From: Alphaproteobacteria bacterium
GTDB taxonomy: Bacteria; Pseudomonadota; Alphaproteobacteria; Bin65
Length of the DNA: 64,000 nt
Assembly (NCBI GenBank): GCA_022819985.1
Contig: JAJEGH010000044.1
Location: 18,483 to 82,482, forward strand
Direction: 5' to 3'
Positions 48,773 through 57,672 of the stretch are shown piece by piece. Made by a program: the position numbers and the translations under genes. The notes under the pieces were generated by a model. That model was given only the letters and a program-made list of their open reading frames with translations. It was not told where the DNA came from and did not search any database. Numbering within the stretch: position 1 is the first letter of the stretch; each line of letters opens with the position of its first letter.

Positions 48773-50154
48773 CAGGCGCCCTGCAATTCTGCGGCTGCCG
48801 AGGGCGCGGCCGCCGCGATACCGGTCGTCGGGGACATGCTCTGGGTCATATAGCGAACCCAGGCGCTGAACTGGTTGCGCATCTGGCGCTCGGAGGTGCC
48901 GTTCACCACCACGGTTGCATCCAGTTCCTCGTCCTCGTCGTAAAGCCGCTGGACGTTGACCCATTCGTGGCCGTCGGCGCGCAGGCCGGTCTGGATGCGT
49001 TCGTACATCTCCAGGTCGTCATGGCCGACGATCGAGGTCGGCGCGTTGATCGTGCGGTTGTAGAGCAGGGTACGGGCGAACAGCTGGTCCGGCGCGCCGG
49101 CGAGGCGGAAGGTCCAGCTTTCGACCAGCGTCCTGTCGGCGGCGAGCGGCAGGAAGACGCGCAGGGTCTGGATCGGGCCCTTCACCATGATGTTCGGGAA
49201 GTAGACCGTGTTGTGGCGGATATCGCCGAGGATCGCCTTCGCCCGCTCTTCGCCGTAGGCGTCAACCATTTTCTCCCAGTAGCCGGGGATATCGGAATAG
49301 TCGGCGTGGATCGAGTTCGTGACGCCGGTATGGCCGTGGCCGTTGGGCCAGACCCGGATGCCGAAATCCTCGTAGAATTTGTAGGTCGAGGTGAACGGCG
49401 CCAGCAATTCGATCGCCGGGTGCCGGTCGTTACGGCCGGTCTCCTTCCACACCTTGACCGCGGTGCCGGCGCTGCTCTCGTGGGCGACCATCGGATGGCA
49501 GGTGTCGGTCTGGTTCTCGACCAGCATCTTCCAGTTGCAGCGGTGCATGTAACGCAGCGGCGCGCCTTCCAGGATCAGCCGGCCTTCGGGCGAGCGGTCG
49601 ACCATGTTGTCGATGGTCGAGAGGCTGTCGCCGAAGAAACTCTCGAAATCCGGCCCGCCGTCGTTCAGCTTGACGAAGATGAAATCGCGGTAGACCCGGA
49701 AATTCCTCACCGGTGCCAGGCCGCGGGTCATCGGCATGTCCTCGAAGCCGGTGCCGTCGTAGCCCTTGCGCAGCGGTACGGAGAGCAGCGACCCGTCGGT
49801 CCGGAACGCCCAGCCGTGATAGGGGCAGCGGAACATCTTGCCCGCATTGCCGCACGCTTCGCCGGCGATGCGCGTGCCCTTGTGCGGGCAGCGGTTGTAG
49901 TTGACGTGGATTTCCCCGTCCGTATGGCGCGAGATCAGCAGCGGCTTGCCACCGATCTCGCAGGTGATGAAATCGCCCGGCTCCGGCGCCTGGCTGGCGT
50001 GGCCGGCATAGACCCAGGTGTTGGCGAACAGGTGTTCCATCTCGAGCTGGAACACCTCCTCGTCGATATAGACGTCGCGATGCACCTCGCGCGGCCGGAC
50101 CAGCGCGCGGACGGCGTCGGGGTTGTCGCGGTAACGATGGTAGGGCGCCTGCAT
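48772..50154 (-). CDS. Ring-hydroxylating dioxygenase, alpha subunit (Rieske)
   Basis: A 460-residue catalytic subunit. The Rieske cluster ligands are Cys89/His91 (CPHKG) and Cys110/His113 (CPYHGW). The mononuclear iron site follows, with Asp217, His220 and His225 (TDTCHPMVAH). It dihydroxylates an aromatic ring using electrons from a ferredoxin and reductase, whose genes are not in this window. I chose the ATG at 50154; the 35 codons upstream have no family similarity. AGAAGGAA precedes it. Confidence 0.93.
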   Translation of the reverse strand: MQAPYHRYRDNPDAVRALVRPREVHRDVYIDEEVFQLEMEHLFANTWVYAGHASQAPEPGDFITCEIGGKPLLISRHTDGEIHVNYNRCPHKGTRIAGEACGNAGKMFRCPYHGWAFRTDGSLLSVPLRKGYDGTGFEDMPMTRGLAPVRNFRVYRDFIFVKLNDGGPDFESFFGDSLSTIDNMVDRSPEGRLILEGAPLRYMHRCNWKMLVENQTDTCHPMVAHESSAGTAVKVWKETGRNDRHPAIELLAPFTSTYKFYEDFGIRVWPNGHGHTGVTNSIHADYSDIPGYWEKMVDAYGEERAKAILGDIRHNTVYFPNIMVKGPIQTLRVFLPLAADRTLVESWTFRLAGAPDQLFARTLLYNRTINAPTSIVGHDDLEMYERIQTGLRADGHEWVNVQRLYDEDEELDATVVVNGTSERQMRNQFSAWVRYMTQSMSPTTGIAAAAPSAAAELQGA

Positions 50155-50251
50155 GGCCGGCGGTTCCTTCTCGCATACGGTGGTTGCCAGGGGCTGGCTC
50201 GGGCCGATTGTATCGCGCCCGGCAGCGCAACGCCAAGGCGGCCCGGCCAAT

Positions 50252-50289
50252 CGATTCAACCGGGCGATTCAACCGGGCGATTCAATAGG
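50252..50289. repeat. 13-bp tandem repeat at the vapC 3' end
   Basis: CGATTCAACCGGG occurs twice head to tail, then CGATTCAATAGG as a partial third unit. It lies between the dioxygenase alpha start and the last codons of vapC, overlapping the vapC stop. Confidence 0.85.
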
Positions 50290-50659
50290 CGATGCGATTG
50301 ACGCCGCCGACACGGTCGAAATGCCGGTCGTTGCTCAAGACCGCGAGCGTATGCTGAAGGGCGAGCGCGGCGATCCAGACGTCGTTGGCGGGAATGGGGG
50401 AGCCGGCCCGTTTCAGGTCCAGTCGGATGTCGGCATAGATGCCGGCCGTCGCCGCGGAGACCGCGGCGATTTCGGCGAACGGCAAATGCCGCGCGAGCCA
50501 ATCCTCGTAGCGGCTCCGATATTGGGATTGGCGGATGCCGAACCAGTATTCGCCGAGAACGACGCTGGGCACGACCAGCCGTTCGGCCGCGCGCAACGGC
50601 GCTTCGATCCCCTCTTGCCCCTCCGCCCAGGCGGACAAGGCGTTGGTGTCGAGGATCAT
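50282..50659 (-). CDS. vapC: Toxin, VapC family PIN ribonuclease
   Basis: A 125-residue PIN-domain toxin. The acidic active-site positions are MILDTNALS at the N-terminus, the Glu of VVLGEYWFGI, and the Asp of ANDVWIAALA and NDRHFDRV near the C-terminus, so it looks intact. Such toxins cleave tRNA or rRNA. It overlaps vapB by ATGA, and its final codons run into a tandem repeat. Confidence 0.9.
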   Translation of the reverse strand: MILDTNALSAWAEGQEGIEAPLRAAERLVVPSVVLGEYWFGIRQSQYRSRYEDWLARHLPFAEIAAVSAATAGIYADIRLDLKRAGSPIPANDVWIAALALQHTLAVLSNDRHFDRVGGVNRIAY

Positions 50660-50922
50660 GCGAGGTCTTCGGGCGTGAGCCTTTCGAATTCCGCTTCGAT
50701 CGTTTCGAGAATGCGGCGGTTCTCTTCGGCGAGATCGGCCAGCGCGCCGAAACCGGCCATCCATGCCGGCTCACTGTCTCCGGCGCCCTTTTCACCGGCG
50801 CTGCGGCGAAGCCGGTCTTCTACTGCCTCCGCAAAGAAATGCTTCAGGGAAATCCCTTGGGCGGCGGCAAGCATCTTGGCCTGCCGGAACAGGGGGTCGG
50901 GAAGTTCGACGGTCGTTTTCAT
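50656..50922 (-). CDS. vapB: Antitoxin, VapB type (ribbon-helix-helix)
   Basis: An 88-residue protein. It opens MKTTVELPDPLFRQAKMLAAAQGIS, a ribbon-helix-helix dimer motif, followed by a helical dimerisation part and an acidic tail that would bind VapC. The pair is translationally coupled. The 290 bp upstream to the next gene show no further coding sequence; the ACCATATTCCCATAAATACGG stretch may hold the promoter. Confidence 0.85.
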   Translation of the reverse strand: MKTTVELPDPLFRQAKMLAAAQGISLKHFFAEAVEDRLRRSAGEKGAGDSEPAWMAGFGALADLAEENRRILETIEAEFERLTPEDLA

Positions 50923-51214
50923 GTCACCATATTCCCATAAATACGGGGGCGGTTCAAATGACTTCGAAATTCCGCTCCCCCGCTATCCGCGACTGCGGCG
51001 TTGGCGTTTTCGGACTGCCGCCCGAAATCCCCGAAGGCGATGTCCGTTTCGGTCGCCGCCTCGGCGCTGAAAGACGACGGCTGGTGCGATGCGATCCGTC
51101 CCGGCGCTCGGTCGAGCATTGGACGGGCTGCCGCAACGCCGCCCGAACGGCATCAAACGTTGCGCCAAAACATGCGCTTGACGGCATATGCTATTCGAGA
51201 CATTTTTTTTGACA

Positions 51215-51583
51215 ATGGCATGGATTGTTCAGATCGCCGATGAATTCGAGCCGGAACTGCATAGCCTACCGAGGAATGTACGCAAGGCGATCCTGGCTCT
51301 GTCGCTCGTCCTGCAACAGTTTGGACCGCAACTGGGACGGCCCCGGGTCGACACGCTGAACGGGTCCCGGCATGCGAACATGAAGGAGTTGCGGTTCAGC
51401 GCTGCCGACGGGGAATGGCGGCTTGCCTTCGCGTTCGATCCGCAACGCAGAGCCATTTTTCTGGCGGCCGGCGACAAGTCCGGCGGCAGTACCGGACGGT
51501 CCTATCGCAAGCTCATCCGCACGGCGGACGAGCGTTTCGACCGGCACTTGCTCCGCCTCGAAGAAGAAGGAGGAGGATCGTGA
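51215..51583 (+). CDS. Toxin, RelE-like (phage Gp49-like family)
   Basis: A 122-residue protein. It has the Gp49-like HigB2/RelE pattern: EFEPELHSLPRNVRKAILAL, then GSRHANMKELRFSA, WRLAFAF, and a C-terminal basic segment RSYRKLIRTADERFDRHL. These are ribosome-dependent mRNA nucleases. The ATG chosen aligns with the family start; an upstream ATG nine codons back lies in a T-rich segment. There is no Shine-Dalgarno sequence ahead of it. It overlaps the antitoxin start by TGATG. Confidence 0.85.
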   Translation: MAWIVQIADEFEPELHSLPRNVRKAILALSLVLQQFGPQLGRPRVDTLNGSRHANMKELRFSAADGEWRLAFAFDPQRRAIFLAAGDKSGGSTGRSYRKLIRTADERFDRHLLRLEEEGGGS

Positions 51584-51912
51584 TGGCAGTCAACGTGGAC
51601 GATGTGATCGAGAAACTCGATCCCGCCCTGCGCCGCGAAGTGGAGGAAATGGCCGCAGAGATCATCGCCGAGGAAATGACGCTGCGCGAGTTGCGCAAGG
51701 CCCAGCAGCTGACCCAGGCCAGCGTCGCACGCGAACTCGGCATCAGTCAGGATGGCGTCTCGCGTCTCGAACAGCGCAGCGACCTGCTTCTCTCGACGTT
51801 GCGCCGAACTGTCGAGGCCATGGGCGGCAGTCTGGCGCTCATCGCCCGGTTCCCTGACCGGCCGCCGATCGAATTATCGGGATTTGCCGAAAGCGAGGTC
51901 CGGGACCGGTAA
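51583..51912 (+). CDS. Antitoxin, XRE-type helix-turn-helix
   Basis: A 109-residue protein. A helical N-terminus leads into a helix-turn-helix, ELRKAQQLTQASVARELGIS then QDGVSRLEQRSDLLLSTLRR, and ends in a short basic-acidic tail. This is the usual partner of Gp49-like toxins, with the toxin gene first. AGGAGG lies a few bases before the ATG. It should repress its own promoter. Confidence 0.87.
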   Translation: MAVNVDDVIEKLDPALRREVEEMAAEIIAEEMTLRELRKAQQLTQASVARELGISQDGVSRLEQRSDLLLSTLRRTVEAMGGSLALIARFPDRPPIELSGFAESEVRDR

Positions 51913-52072
51913 TCCGGGAGCATTCGCGACCGTCGCCTGCGGCCCCGGCGCGCAGCCCGAAGGACCGGGCAGGGCCGCCGCGCCGCCGCCCGTCCGAGAC
52001 GCCGTCCGTGCAACGGGCCCATGCCCGGCCCGGCCTTTCCGGCGGGCGGCATCGGCGCTACTTGGTGCCGCC

Positions 52073-53422
52073 ATGAACGCGCCGGCCGCTCCCGCCCCGT
52101 CCGCTGCCCCGTCCCGGCAACCCCCCCGGCAAACCGTCCCGCTGCTGGCGTATGCCGGCTGGCTGGTTGCCGCCGTATTCTTTTTCTACGCCTGGGTCCT
52201 GCGGGTCGCGCCGTCGATCACGGTCGAGCCGCTGATGCGCGATTTCGCGGTCGGCGGGGCCATCGTCGGCAATCTCTCGGCGGTCTATTTCTGGGCCTAC
52301 GCCGTCCTGCAAATCCCGTGCGGCCTGTTCACCGACCGCTGGGGGCCGCGCCGCGTGCTGACGGTCGCCATCCTCGCCACCGGACTCGGTTGCGCCGTCA
52401 TGGGCTTCGCGCCCTCCATCGAACTGGCCTATGCCGGCCGGGCGCTGATCGGCTTCGGCGCCGCCTTCGCCTTCGTCGGTGGCATGGTGATCGCCGGCAT
52501 CTGGCTGCCGGCCCGGCGCTTCGCCTTTTTCAGCGGTGTGGCCCTCGCCGTCGGGCTGGCCGGCGGCGTGATCGGGCAGGGGCCGCTCGCCGCGGCTGTC
52601 GCGGCGCTCGGCTGGCGCGACTATATGGTCGCGCTCGCCGGCTGGGCGCTGATCCATGCCTTGTTGGCCTGGCTGTTGATCCGGGACCGGCCGCCCCGGC
52701 CCGCGCCCGACAAGCCGGCCGACTCCGCTGCGGCGGTGCCCCGGCCGGAGCCGATGCGGCGCAGCCTGGTCCGCGCGCTGCGCCAGCCGCAGAATTACCT
52801 GCTCGCCGCCTTCGCCTTCCTGTTGTCGGTGCCGATCCTGGGCTTCGGCGGCCTGTGGGGCGTGCCCTACACCGTGGCGCGGTTCGGCGTCGACACCGCG
52901 GCGGCCGGTTTCGCCATGGCGGCGATGCTGCTCGGCGTCGCCTGCGGCGGGCCGCTCTGGGGCCTGCTGAGCGACCGGCTCGGCCGGCGCAAACCGGTCC
53001 TGCTGGCTGGCGGCGTGCTCGGCCTGGCGGCGGCCGGCGTGGCGATCTATGCGCCCGGCCTGCCCTTCGGCGCGTTCCGGGTCTGCGTGTTCCTCGCCGG
53101 TTTCGGCGCTTCGGCGATGGTGACCGCGTTCGCGCTCGGGCGCGAGCATAACGACGCCCGTTCGGCCGGGACCGCGCTCGGCCTGATCAACATGTGCACG
53201 GTGCTGAGCGGCGCGGTGTCCCAGCCCCTGATCGGCCTGCTGCTCGACCTGTCCTGGACCGGCGAGACGGTCAACGGCGCCCGGGTCTACGCCGTGGCGG
53301 CCTACCAGGAGGCATTCCTGCTGCTGCCGGCCTGCTACCTGGCCGGCCTCCTGGTCTGGCTGGCGCTCAGGGAGACCCATGCACGGCCGTTCTCCGAACC
53401 GGAACCGCAGGCGCCGGCTTGA
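52073..53422 (+). CDS. MFS transporter
   Basis: A 449-residue transporter with about 12 membrane segments and a central cytoplasmic loop rich in Pro (PPRPAPDKPADS). The first segment reads GWLVAAVFFFYAWVLRVAPS, followed by FTDRWGPRRVL, the MFS loop motif. The second half repeats the pattern (LSDRLGRRKPVLL). The pattern is seen in organic-acid or unknown-substrate carriers. The ATG at 52073 follows a run of unlikely upstream codons. It lies between two toxin-antitoxin modules. Confidence 0.85.
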   Translation: MNAPAAPAPSAAPSRQPPRQTVPLLAYAGWLVAAVFFFYAWVLRVAPSITVEPLMRDFAVGGAIVGNLSAVYFWAYAVLQIPCGLFTDRWGPRRVLTVAILATGLGCAVMGFAPSIELAYAGRALIGFGAAFAFVGGMVIAGIWLPARRFAFFSGVALAVGLAGGVIGQGPLAAAVAALGWRDYMVALAGWALIHALLAWLLIRDRPPRPAPDKPADSAAAVPRPEPMRRSLVRALRQPQNYLLAAFAFLLSVPILGFGGLWGVPYTVARFGVDTAAAGFAMAAMLLGVACGGPLWGLLSDRLGRRKPVLLAGGVLGLAAAGVAIYAPGLPFGAFRVCVFLAGFGASAMVTAFALGREHNDARSAGTALGLINMCTVLSGAVSQPLIGLLLDLSWTGETVNGARVYAVAAYQEAFLLLPACYLAGLLVWLALRETHARPFSEPEPQAPA

Positions 53423-53455
53423 CAGATCGTAACGGCTGACATTACGTTCGATCCG

Positions 53456-53737
53456 GTGATCGGGAGCTTTGCCGACAAGCGCACCGCCGCCCTCTTCTCC
53501 GGTCGGGCCGTTCGCGGTCTGCCGGCATCGATTCAGTCGCGTGCGCGGACGAAGCTCCTGATGATCGATGCGGCCGGTCGGCTCGACGATCTGCGCGCGC
53601 CGCCGGGTAATCGTCTGGAAGCCTTGCGGGGCGATCGCCGGGGACAATACAGCATTCGCATCAACGACCGATGGCGCATCTGTTTTGCCTGGCGCGCCGC
53701 TTCGGCCTGGGATGTCGAGGTCGTCGACTATCATTGA
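53456..53737 (+). CDS. higB: Toxin, HigB family (plasmid maintenance killer type)
   Basis: A 93-residue toxin with the start IGSFADKRTAALFSG, the RLDDLRAPPGNRLEALRGDRRGQYSIRINDRWRICF core and the DVEVVDYH end, all hallmarks of the HigB (PemK-unrelated, RelE-fold) family. The start is a GTG. It begins 33 bp after the MFS stop, and the antitoxin ATG follows 8 bp after its own stop. It belongs to a different subfamily from the first higB of this window. Confidence 0.92.
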   Translation: MIGSFADKRTAALFSGRAVRGLPASIQSRARTKLLMIDAAGRLDDLRAPPGNRLEALRGDRRGQYSIRINDRWRICFAWRAASAWDVEVVDYH

Positions 53738-53745
53738 GAAGGAAC

Positions 53746-54105
53746 ATGAACGTGGGCATCGAGCGGGACGATATCGACCGGCGGCAGGTTGACTTCTCCG
53801 ACGTTGCGTCCGGGCAGCGGCTGCCGCCGGTCCATCCCGGAGAAATCTTGCGCGACGAGTTCCTGAAGCCCTTGGAACTCAGCGTCTACCGGCTGGCCGA
53901 GGCGCTCAGGATTTCGCGGCCGCGGCTGAACGATATCGTGCGCGGCCGCCGCGCCGTGACGGTCGACACCGCGCTGCGTCTCGGGCGGTATTTCGGCACG
54001 ACGCCGGCGTTCTGGCTCAATCTGCAGACACGCTTCGACCTCGAAGTCGCCGAAGGCACGGTGCGGAGCCAGATCGAACGGGAGATCGAGCCGCACGCCG
54101 CTTAG
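53746..54105 (+). CDS. higA: Antitoxin, HigA family
   Basis: A 119-residue protein. The HigA signature LPPVHPGEILRDEFLKPLELSVYRLAEAL leads into the helix-turn-helix RISRPRLNDIVRGRRAVTVDTA, then the dimer part FGTTPAFWLNLQTRFDL. GAGAAGGA precedes the ATG. It should neutralise the upstream HigB and repress the operon. The N-terminal 25 residues before the family start are unusual in sequence. Confidence 0.9.
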   Translation: MNVGIERDDIDRRQVDFSDVASGQRLPPVHPGEILRDEFLKPLELSVYRLAEALRISRPRLNDIVRGRRAVTVDTALRLGRYFGTTPAFWLNLQTRFDLEVAEGTVRSQIEREIEPHAA

Positions 54106-54190
54106 CCCGGCTTCCGCCGCGGCGGCTGCCTTCACGGCGCTATCCGGCCGATGGCGCTACAGGGCTCGCCGCCCTATAGTCTCCCGGACG

Positions 54191-56650
54191 ATGACCGAAC
54201 CGGCCGCCGATCCCCGCCCATTGTCCCAGCGCGCTGCCGTCGCCCCGTCCGCGGCGGACGATCCGGCGTGGCTGGAGGGGCTGAACGACAAGCAGCGGGA
54301 GGCGGTGGAACGGACCGGGGGCGCCGTTCTGGTGCTGGCCGGCGCGGGCACGGGCAAGACCCGGGCGCTCACCGTCCGCATTGCTCATATCCTCGCCACC
54401 CGGCCCGCCATGCCGTGGCAGATCCTCGCCGTCACCTTCACCAACCGGGCGGCGCGGGAAATGCGCGAGCGGGTCGGCCGGCTGGTCGGGCCCCTGCTCG
54501 GGCCGGAGGCGGCGGAGGAAATCTGGCTCGGCACGTTCCACGCGCTCGCCGCACGCATCCTGCGCCGCCATGCCGAGCTGGTCGGGCTGAAATCCAACTT
54601 CACGATCCTCGACCCGGACGACCAGCTCCGCCTCGTCAAGCAGGAGCTGGAAGCGGCCGACATCGACACGAAACGCTGGCCGCCCCGGCTGCTGCACTGG
54701 ATGATCGAGCGCTGGAAGGACAAGGGCAAGGGCCCGGAGCAGGTCACGGCGGCCGATGCCGGCGATTTCGCCGGCGGCCGGGCGGCCGACCTCTACGCCG
54801 CCTACCAGGACCGGCTGCGAAGCCTGAATGCGGTCGATTTCGGCGACCTGCTGCTGCACAACCTGACGGTCCTGACGCAGCACGACGACATCCTGGCGAA
54901 ATACAACGACCGCTTCCGCTACATTCTGGTGGACGAATACCAGGACACCAACGTCGCGCAATATCTCTGGCTTCGGCTGCTGGCCCGGAAGGACGGCAAC
55001 ATCTGCTGCGTCGGCGACGACGACCAGTCGATCTACGGCTGGCGCGGCGCCGAGGTCGAGAACATCCTGCGCTTCGAGAAGGATTTCCCCGGCGCGGCGG
55101 TCATCCGGCTGGAGCAGAATTACCGCTCGACCGCGCCGATCCTCGCCGCTGCATCGCATCTGATTTCGAAGAACGACAGTCGATTGGGCAAGACCCTGTG
55201 GACCGCGGCCGAGGGCGGCGACAAGCTGACGCTCACCGGCGTGTGGGACGGCGAGGAGGAGGCGCGCGGGATCGCCGACCGGATCGAGGACCTGCAGCGC
55301 AGGGACCATGCCCTGAACGAGATCGCCATCCTGGTGCGCGCCGGCTTCCAGACCCGCGAGTTCGAGGAGCGTTTCATCACCCTGAACATTCCCTACCGCG
55401 TGATCGGCGGCCCCCGCTTCTACGAGCGCATGGAAATCCGCGACGCCGTCGCCTGGCTGCGCATCGTCCATTCGACCGACGACGACCTGGCCTTCGAGCG
55501 CATCGTCAACAAGCCGAAGCGCGGGCTGGGCGATGCCGCCCTGCGCCATTTGCACCGGCTGCGCACGGAACGGGGCGTCCCGTTGTTCGAGGCCGCGCGG
55601 CTGGCGGCAACCGCGACCGATCAGCGGCCCCCGTTGCAGTCCCGGGCGCGCCGGTCGCTCGACGAATTCGTCCGGATGGTCGAGCGCTGGCGCCGGATGG
55701 CGGAAACCGCGCCCCATGTCGAACTGGCGGGAACCGTGCTGGACGAGAGCGGCTACACGGCCATGTGGCAGCAGGAGAAGTCGCCCGACGCGCCGGGCCG
55801 GCTGGAGAATCTCAAGGAGCTGGTCCGCGCCCTGACGGAGTTCGAGAATCTCGGCGGGTTTCTCGAACATATCGCGCTGGTCATGGAAGCGGCCGGGTCG
55901 ACGGAGGCCGACATGGTCAACGTCATGACCCTTCATTCCGCCAAGGGCCTGGAATTCGACACGGTCTTCCTGCCGGGCTGGGAGGAGGGGGTGTTCCCGC
56001 ACCAGCGCGCGATGAACGAGAACGGCGTCGCCGGCCTGGAGGAGGAACGCCGCCTCGCCCATGTCGGCCTGACCCGGGCGCGGAGGAACGTGCATATCTC
56101 CTTCGCGGCCAACCGGCGCATCCACAACCAGTGGGCTTCCAACCTGCCGAGCCGCTTCATCGACGAACTGCCGCCCGAGCATGTCGAGGTCGCGACCGAG
56201 CAGGGGCTCTATGCCGGCCGGCCGGGCGGGCAGGGCGCGCCGGTCTTCGGGGCCGGTCTTGCCGAGGCGGGCGGCAGGCGGCGCGCCAGTGGATTCGGGA
56301 GTGGATTCGGGAGTGGATTCGGGGGCGGGGGCTTCGGCGACGGCGGCGCCGGGCCGGGCAACCGGGACCGCTTCGACGACGGCTGGAACAACACCGCGCC
56401 GCTCGCCCAAAAATCCGGCGGGCGGGGCGGCGGGCGCCGGCGCATCGCTCGCGCAGAACCCGTTATCGTGGATGGCGAGGCCAACCTGATCCGCAGCGGC
56501 GGCGACAGCGCCTTCGGCCAGGGCGATCCGGTCCGACACGAGAAATTCGGCAGGGGCGTCGTCAAGACGGCCGAAGGCGACAAGCTCACGGTGGTCTTCG
56601 AAGACGTCGGCGTGAAGAAGGTCGTTGCGAAATTTGTCGATCCGGCGTAA
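54191..56650 (+). CDS. uvrD: UvrD/PcrA-type DNA helicase
   Basis: An 819-residue superfamily 1A helicase. The Q motif is LNDKQREAVE and Walker A is GAGTGKT (51-57). DEYQD (248-252), GDDDQSIYGWRGA and a C-terminal VMTLHSAKGLEFD motif follow. The low-complexity Gly/Ser segment near 700-716 (SGFG three times) joins the helicase to a PcrA-type C-terminal Tudor-like domain, FGQGDPVRHEKFGRGVV. It acts in nucleotide-excision and mismatch repair and in removing proteins from DNA. No SOS box is evident directly upstream. Confidence 0.94.
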   Translation: MTEPAADPRPLSQRAAVAPSAADDPAWLEGLNDKQREAVERTGGAVLVLAGAGTGKTRALTVRIAHILATRPAMPWQILAVTFTNRAAREMRERVGRLVGPLLGPEAAEEIWLGTFHALAARILRRHAELVGLKSNFTILDPDDQLRLVKQELEAADIDTKRWPPRLLHWMIERWKDKGKGPEQVTAADAGDFAGGRAADLYAAYQDRLRSLNAVDFGDLLLHNLTVLTQHDDILAKYNDRFRYILVDEYQDTNVAQYLWLRLLARKDGNICCVGDDDQSIYGWRGAEVENILRFEKDFPGAAVIRLEQNYRSTAPILAAASHLISKNDSRLGKTLWTAAEGGDKLTLTGVWDGEEEARGIADRIEDLQRRDHALNEIAILVRAGFQTREFEERFITLNIPYRVIGGPRFYERMEIRDAVAWLRIVHSTDDDLAFERIVNKPKRGLGDAALRHLHRLRTERGVPLFEAARLAATATDQRPPLQSRARRSLDEFVRMVERWRRMAETAPHVELAGTVLDESGYTAMWQQEKSPDAPGRLENLKELVRALTEFENLGGFLEHIALVMEAAGSTEADMVNVMTLHSAKGLEFDTVFLPGWEEGVFPHQRAMNENGVAGLEEERRLAHVGLTRARRNVHISFAANRRIHNQWASNLPSRFIDELPPEHVEVATEQGLYAGRPGGQGAPVFGAGLAEAGGRRRASGFGSGFGSGFGGGGFGDGGAGPGNRDRFDDGWNNTAPLAQKSGGRGGGRRRIARAEPVIVDGEANLIRSGGDSAFGQGDPVRHEKFGRGVVKTAEGDKLTVVFEDVGVKKVVAKFVDPA
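56288..56323 (+). repeat. 12-bp tandem repeat inside uvrD
   Basis: AGTGGATTCGGG is repeated exactly three times, in frame, encoding SGFG three times in the flexible linker. Copy-number change would alter linker length without a frameshift. Confidence 0.9.
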
Positions 56651-56661
56651 GGCGCGGCGCG

Positions 56662-57657
56662 ATGACAGCCATGAAAGCCCTCGCCGCGGCCGTTCTTTCG
56701 ATCGCCGTTGCATCTGCCGGCGCACAGGCCGACGGCGTCGGCTTCCGCGATGTTCGGATCGAGGCCGGCGGCGAGCGGATGCCTGTGGCGGTCTGGTATC
56801 CGGCCGGCGTGCCGTCCGGGCGTACTGTCGATGGACCGTTCGCCATGGCGGCGACCCGCGATGCGCCCCTCCGCGCCGGGCGCTTCGGCCTCGTCCTGAT
56901 CTCCCACGGCACCGGCGGCGGGCGCCTGAACCATCGCGGCACGGCGGTTCGGCTGGCGCAGGCCGGCTATGTCGCAGCGGCGCCGGAGCACGCCGGCGAC
57001 AACTGGCGCGACAGCCGGTACAGCGGCACGGCGGCCAACTGGGTGCGCCGCCCGCGCCAGCTCGGCGCGGTTCTCGACCGGCTTCTCGCCGATCCGGAAT
57101 TCGGCCCGCGCATCGACCGGGAGCGCATCGCCGCCCTCGGCCACTCGGCCGGCGGCTACAGCGTGCTGGCGCTGATCGGCGGGCGGGCGGACATGACCCT
57201 CCTCGCCCGCCACTGCACCGCATTTCGCGACCGCGACCCCGTCTTCTGCAGCTATGGCCGGCAGGACGGAACGATCGGCGGCAGGCTGCCGGACCTGTCC
57301 GACCGGCGGGTCCGGGCGGCGGTGGCCGTAGCGCCTGTCGGCGCGCTGTTCGGGCCCGGCGCCTTCGCCGGGGGCAGGGCGCGGGCACAAATCCACCGCC
57401 TCGGCCGGGACCGGGTATTGCGCAGGCCGTGGCACGCGGACAACATCGTACGCCTGATGGGCGGCAGGGCGCGCCCGGTCGTGCACCCGGAAGCCCATCA
57501 CTTCGCCTTCATCGAACCCTTCCCGGCCGCTCTGATCGATGAGGTCGGCGAACCGGCTCGCGATCCGCCGGGCTTCGACCGCCGCGCCTTCCTCGCCCGG
57601 ATCGACCGGCAGATCGTCGCCTTTCTCGGCACGGCCCTGCCGAAGCGGCAACGATAA
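56662..57657 (+). CDS. Exported alpha/beta hydrolase (PAF-acetylhydrolase/dienelactone-hydrolase-like)
   Basis: A 331-residue protein. The signal peptide ends near residue 24 (AGAQADGV). The oxyanion region is LISHGTGGG (79-87), the nucleophile Ser162 in GHSAGG, and the likely His in HHFAFIEPF near the C-terminus. It is similar to secreted esterases or predicted dienelactone hydrolases (COG4188). It starts 11 bp after the uvrD stop, so the two may share a transcript, although their roles are unrelated. ATGs at 56662 and 56671 are both possible. Confidence 0.8.
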   Translation: MTAMKALAAAVLSIAVASAGAQADGVGFRDVRIEAGGERMPVAVWYPAGVPSGRTVDGPFAMAATRDAPLRAGRFGLVLISHGTGGGRLNHRGTAVRLAQAGYVAAAPEHAGDNWRDSRYSGTAANWVRRPRQLGAVLDRLLADPEFGPRIDRERIAALGHSAGGYSVLALIGGRADMTLLARHCTAFRDRDPVFCSYGRQDGTIGGRLPDLSDRRVRAAVAVAPVGALFGPGAFAGGRARAQIHRLGRDRVLRRPWHADNIVRLMGGRARPVVHPEAHHFAFIEPFPAALIDEVGEPARDPPGFDRRAFLARIDRQIVAFLGTALPKRQR

Positions 57658-57672
57658 TCGAACCGGCCGGCG

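Noticed and set aside
50923..51214. A small gene or tRNA in the 290-bp gap between vapB and the Gp49-like toxin
   Set aside because: Several short frames exist on both strands, but none has a start site, domain or codon pattern of its own, and no cloverleaf could be drawn. I see only likely promoter sequence.
54140..57388. A 1082-codon open frame on the minus strand opposite uvrD
   Set aside because: It is the antisense shadow of a GC-rich gene. The product is low-complexity, Arg/Pro-rich and shows no motif, while the plus strand encodes a clear helicase.
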